Positions 62,636-64,000 of a stretch of DNA of 64,000 nt are shown here, piece after piece. Position 1 is the first letter of the stretch. Every line of letters starts with the position of its first letter. The DNA lies in contig NZ_SIRS01000004.1 of NCBI RefSeq assembly GCF_004310335.1, positions 413,856-477,855 of the forward strand, read 5' to 3'. The notes beneath the pieces were generated by a model, which worked only from the letters and a program-made list of their open reading frames with translations, had not been told where the DNA came from and searched no databases. This stretch comes from Hyunsoonleella pacifica (GTDB taxonomy: Bacteria; Bacteroidota; Bacteroidia; Flavobacteriales; Flavobacteriaceae). Made by a program: the position numbers and the translations under genes.

Positions 62636-63310
62636 TTAATTTCTTGCTAATATCTCATCTATCATACCGTATTCCTTGGCTTTATCTGCCTTCATCCAGT
62701 AGTCTCTATCACTATCTTCGTATACTTTGTCGTAATCCTGACCCGAATGCTTACTAATAATTTTGTAAAGCTCTTCTTTTAATGTTAAAATTTCCTTCGC
62801 AGTAATCTCAATATCACTTGCTTGCCCTTGAGCACCTCCCATTGGTTGATGAATCATAACTCTAGAATGGGTTAAACCACTACGTTTGCCCTTTTCTCCA
62901 GCGCATAACAGTACTGCTCCCATAGATGCTGCCATTCCTGTACAAATTGTAGCTACATCTGGCTTAATAAATTGCATGGTATCATAAATACCCAAACCTG
63001 CATAAACACTGCCTCCTGGAGAGTTAATGTAAATTTGAATATCTTTAGAAGCATCAACACTTTCTAAAAACAACAATTGTGCTTGAATAATGTTAGCAAC
63101 TTGATCGTTTATTCCTGTACCTAAAAATATAATTCTATCCATCATTAAACGTGAAAACACATCAAAAATGGCAATATTCATTTGGCGTTCTTCAATAATA
63201 TTTGGAGTTAGATTGGTAGGGTACATACTACTGATAATTTTATTGTAATACGTACTGCTAATACCTTGATCTTTGGTTGCAAATTTTTCGAATTCTTTAG
63301 CGTAATCCAT
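62636..63310 (-). CDS. clpP: ATP-dependent Clp protease proteolytic subunit ClpP
   Basis: 224 residues. Serine protease with Ser129 (GMAASMGA), His154 ([10 protein letters not shown]) and Asp in [11 protein letters not shown]. Family motif [14 protein letters not shown] present. A 20-residue N-terminal extension compared with the mature E. coli subunit is likely processed. Lies between tig and clpX. Confidence 0.98.
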   Translation of the reverse strand: MDYAKEFEKFATKDQGISSTYYNKIISSMYPTNLTPNIIEERQMNIAIFDVFSRLMMDRIIFLGTGINDQVANIIQAQLLFLESVDASKDIQIYINSPGGSVYAGLGIYDTMQFIKPDVATICTGMAASMGAVLLCAGEKGKRSGLTHSRVMIHQPMGGAQGQASDIEITAKEILTLKEELYKIISKHSGQDYDKVYEDSDRDYWMKADKAKEYGMIDEILARN

Positions 63311-63384
63311 AGTAAGCTATATCTTTTTAATCTTAATACCTTGACCTACATCAAGATGAAGTAATTTTTAATAATTTGAGAAAA

Positions 63385-63418
63385 TAAAATGCGCTTGAAT
63401 CGGTTGGATTCAAGCGCA
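63385..63418 (-). terminator. Terminator downstream of tig
   Basis: GCGCTTGAATC pairs with GATTCAAGCGC around five bases, with T-rich sequence following on the minus strand. It separates tig from clpP, so clpPX may have their own promoter. Confidence 0.72.
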
Positions 63419-63442
63419 TAAATATAATGAATTATTATTTGA

Positions 63443-64000
63443 TTATTTATCGCCGTAAACTTCTTTAACAAACTTTTCGTAACTCAATTCCTTTGCCTTT
63501 AAGTTTGCTTTTTCTTTATACAATTCAATTAATTTTTGACTTATTAATTGCTCTGAAATTCTACGTGCTTCTTCTTGGTTTCCTAATACTCTTGCAGCTA
63601 TACCTTCAAGTTCTTCATCAGATGGGTTCATTTGTCCAAACTGTGCCATTTGTGCTTTAATCATTTCTTTAGCATGCCCTTTAATGTCTTCAATTGTTAC
63701 TTGAATATCATTATCTTGGATAAGTTTACCTTCTATTAATTGGTAACGTAAACTTTTTTCAGATTTCTCATACTCTTCTTTAGCTTGTGCCTCATCCATT
63801 TCTTTCTCTCCCGAAGTCTGCATCCACTTAGTTAAAAACTCAGCAGGCAAATCAAACTTTGTACTATCAACTAAATACTCAGTAACATCATTTAAAAGTT
63901 TCTGATCAGATTGTTGCTTAAATTGCTTCTCTGCATCTTCTTTTATCTTTGTTTTTAACTCTGTAACTGAAGTTACTTCTTTAGAAGGAAATAATTTATC
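63443..64000 (-). CDS. tig: Trigger factor, C-terminal part (cut by window end)
   Basis: About 185 residues are visible; the 5' end lies beyond the window. Reads KLFPSKEVTSVTELKTKIKE, then FDLPAEFLTKWMQTSGEKEMD, KSLRYQLIEGKLIQDN and the C-terminal helices that form the chaperone arm of trigger factor, the ribosome-bound chaperone. The peptidyl-prolyl isomerase domain is off the window. Gene order with clpP and clpX supports the call. Confidence 0.93.
   Translation of the reverse strand, partial: DKLFPSKEVTSVTELKTKIKEDAEKQFKQQSDQKLLNDVTEYLVDSTKFDLPAEFLTKWMQTSGEKEMDEAQAKEEYEKSEKSLRYQLIEGKLIQDNDIQVTIEDIKGHAKEMIKAQMAQFGQMNPSDEELEGIAARVLGNQEEARRISEQLISQKLIELYKEKANLKAKELSYEKFVKEVYGDK

Noticed and set aside
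1-64000. tRNA, rRNA or CRISPR loci
   Set aside because: No cloverleaf-like sequence with the conserved T-arm, no rRNA segment and no regularly spaced repeats noticed by reading both strands; a covariance-model scan would be needed to exclude a missed tRNA.

Overview
The window is about one-third GC, uses ATG/GTG/TTG starts with no obvious Shine-Dalgarno sequences, and shows Bacteroidota promoter signals (-7 element TAnnTTTG). It also encodes type IX secretion (T9SS) C-terminal domains, DUF4271, DUF4296, a 171-residue S16 protein and an exonuclease-fused DnaE. Together these point to the chromosome of a marine-type member of the Flavobacteriaceae. Most of the window is core chromosome. I see no phage structural gene, integrase, transposase, CRISPR array, rRNA or tRNA.

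Layout. 1-9.8 kb: dnaE, a lactonase-like beta-propeller, rpsP with a structured leader, rimM, a DUF2383 protein, the tRNA methyltransferase trmN6 and a glutaryl-CoA dehydrogenase-like enzyme. 9.9-11.3 kb: a translationally coupled accessory pair, a 304-residue soluble protein followed by a 140-residue four-helix membrane protein, whose architecture recalls the lambda RexA/RexB exclusion system. 11.3-15.1 kb: a 394-bp control region with two near-identical 16-bp palindromes in front of a 1147-residue PPi-type PEP carboxykinase. 15.2-19.4 kb: a metal-associated small protein and Met/His-rich barrel, an SGNH lipoprotein, a metallophosphoesterase and a DUF1853 gene that has no normal start codon. 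19.4-22.7 kb: an iron/Fe-S group (ferritin, ferredoxin, Nfu, Mrp). 23-28.2 kb: a lipoprotein, an alkyltransferase-like repair protein, a LysE exporter, trmB, a glycosyltransferase and a PhoR/PhoB-like two-component system.

28.4-37.5 kb: a minimal T9SS protein, a LuxE-like protein, a YHS protein, tyrS, an SDR reductase, DUF4296-pyrC-glycosyltransferase, then DUF4271-hemD. 37.6-44.8 kb: ATP-type pckA, DUF423, a saccharopine dehydrogenase-like protein, an Lrp/AsnC regulator, glyS and comF. 44.9-54.2 kb: an Ig-like lipoprotein, a nitrilase-family amidase, a membrane MutS-like ATPase, a zinc metallopeptidase, alanine dehydrogenase, a SemiSWEET, a TPR protein and a 40-residue membrane peptide. 54.3-64 kb: serS, an HTTM protein, ribF, a large T9SS metalloprotease, pth, and clpX-clpP-tig (tig is cut by the window end).

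The most notable observations are the RexAB-like pair, the presence of both a PPi-PEPCK and an ATP-PEPCK with a twin-operator control region on the former, and the DUF1853 gene lying in frame directly behind a UAA with no ATG/GTG/TTG for 50 codons. Also notable are a two-copy structured dispersed element with a conserved frame and variable hairpins, and the terminator-bearing rpsP leader.
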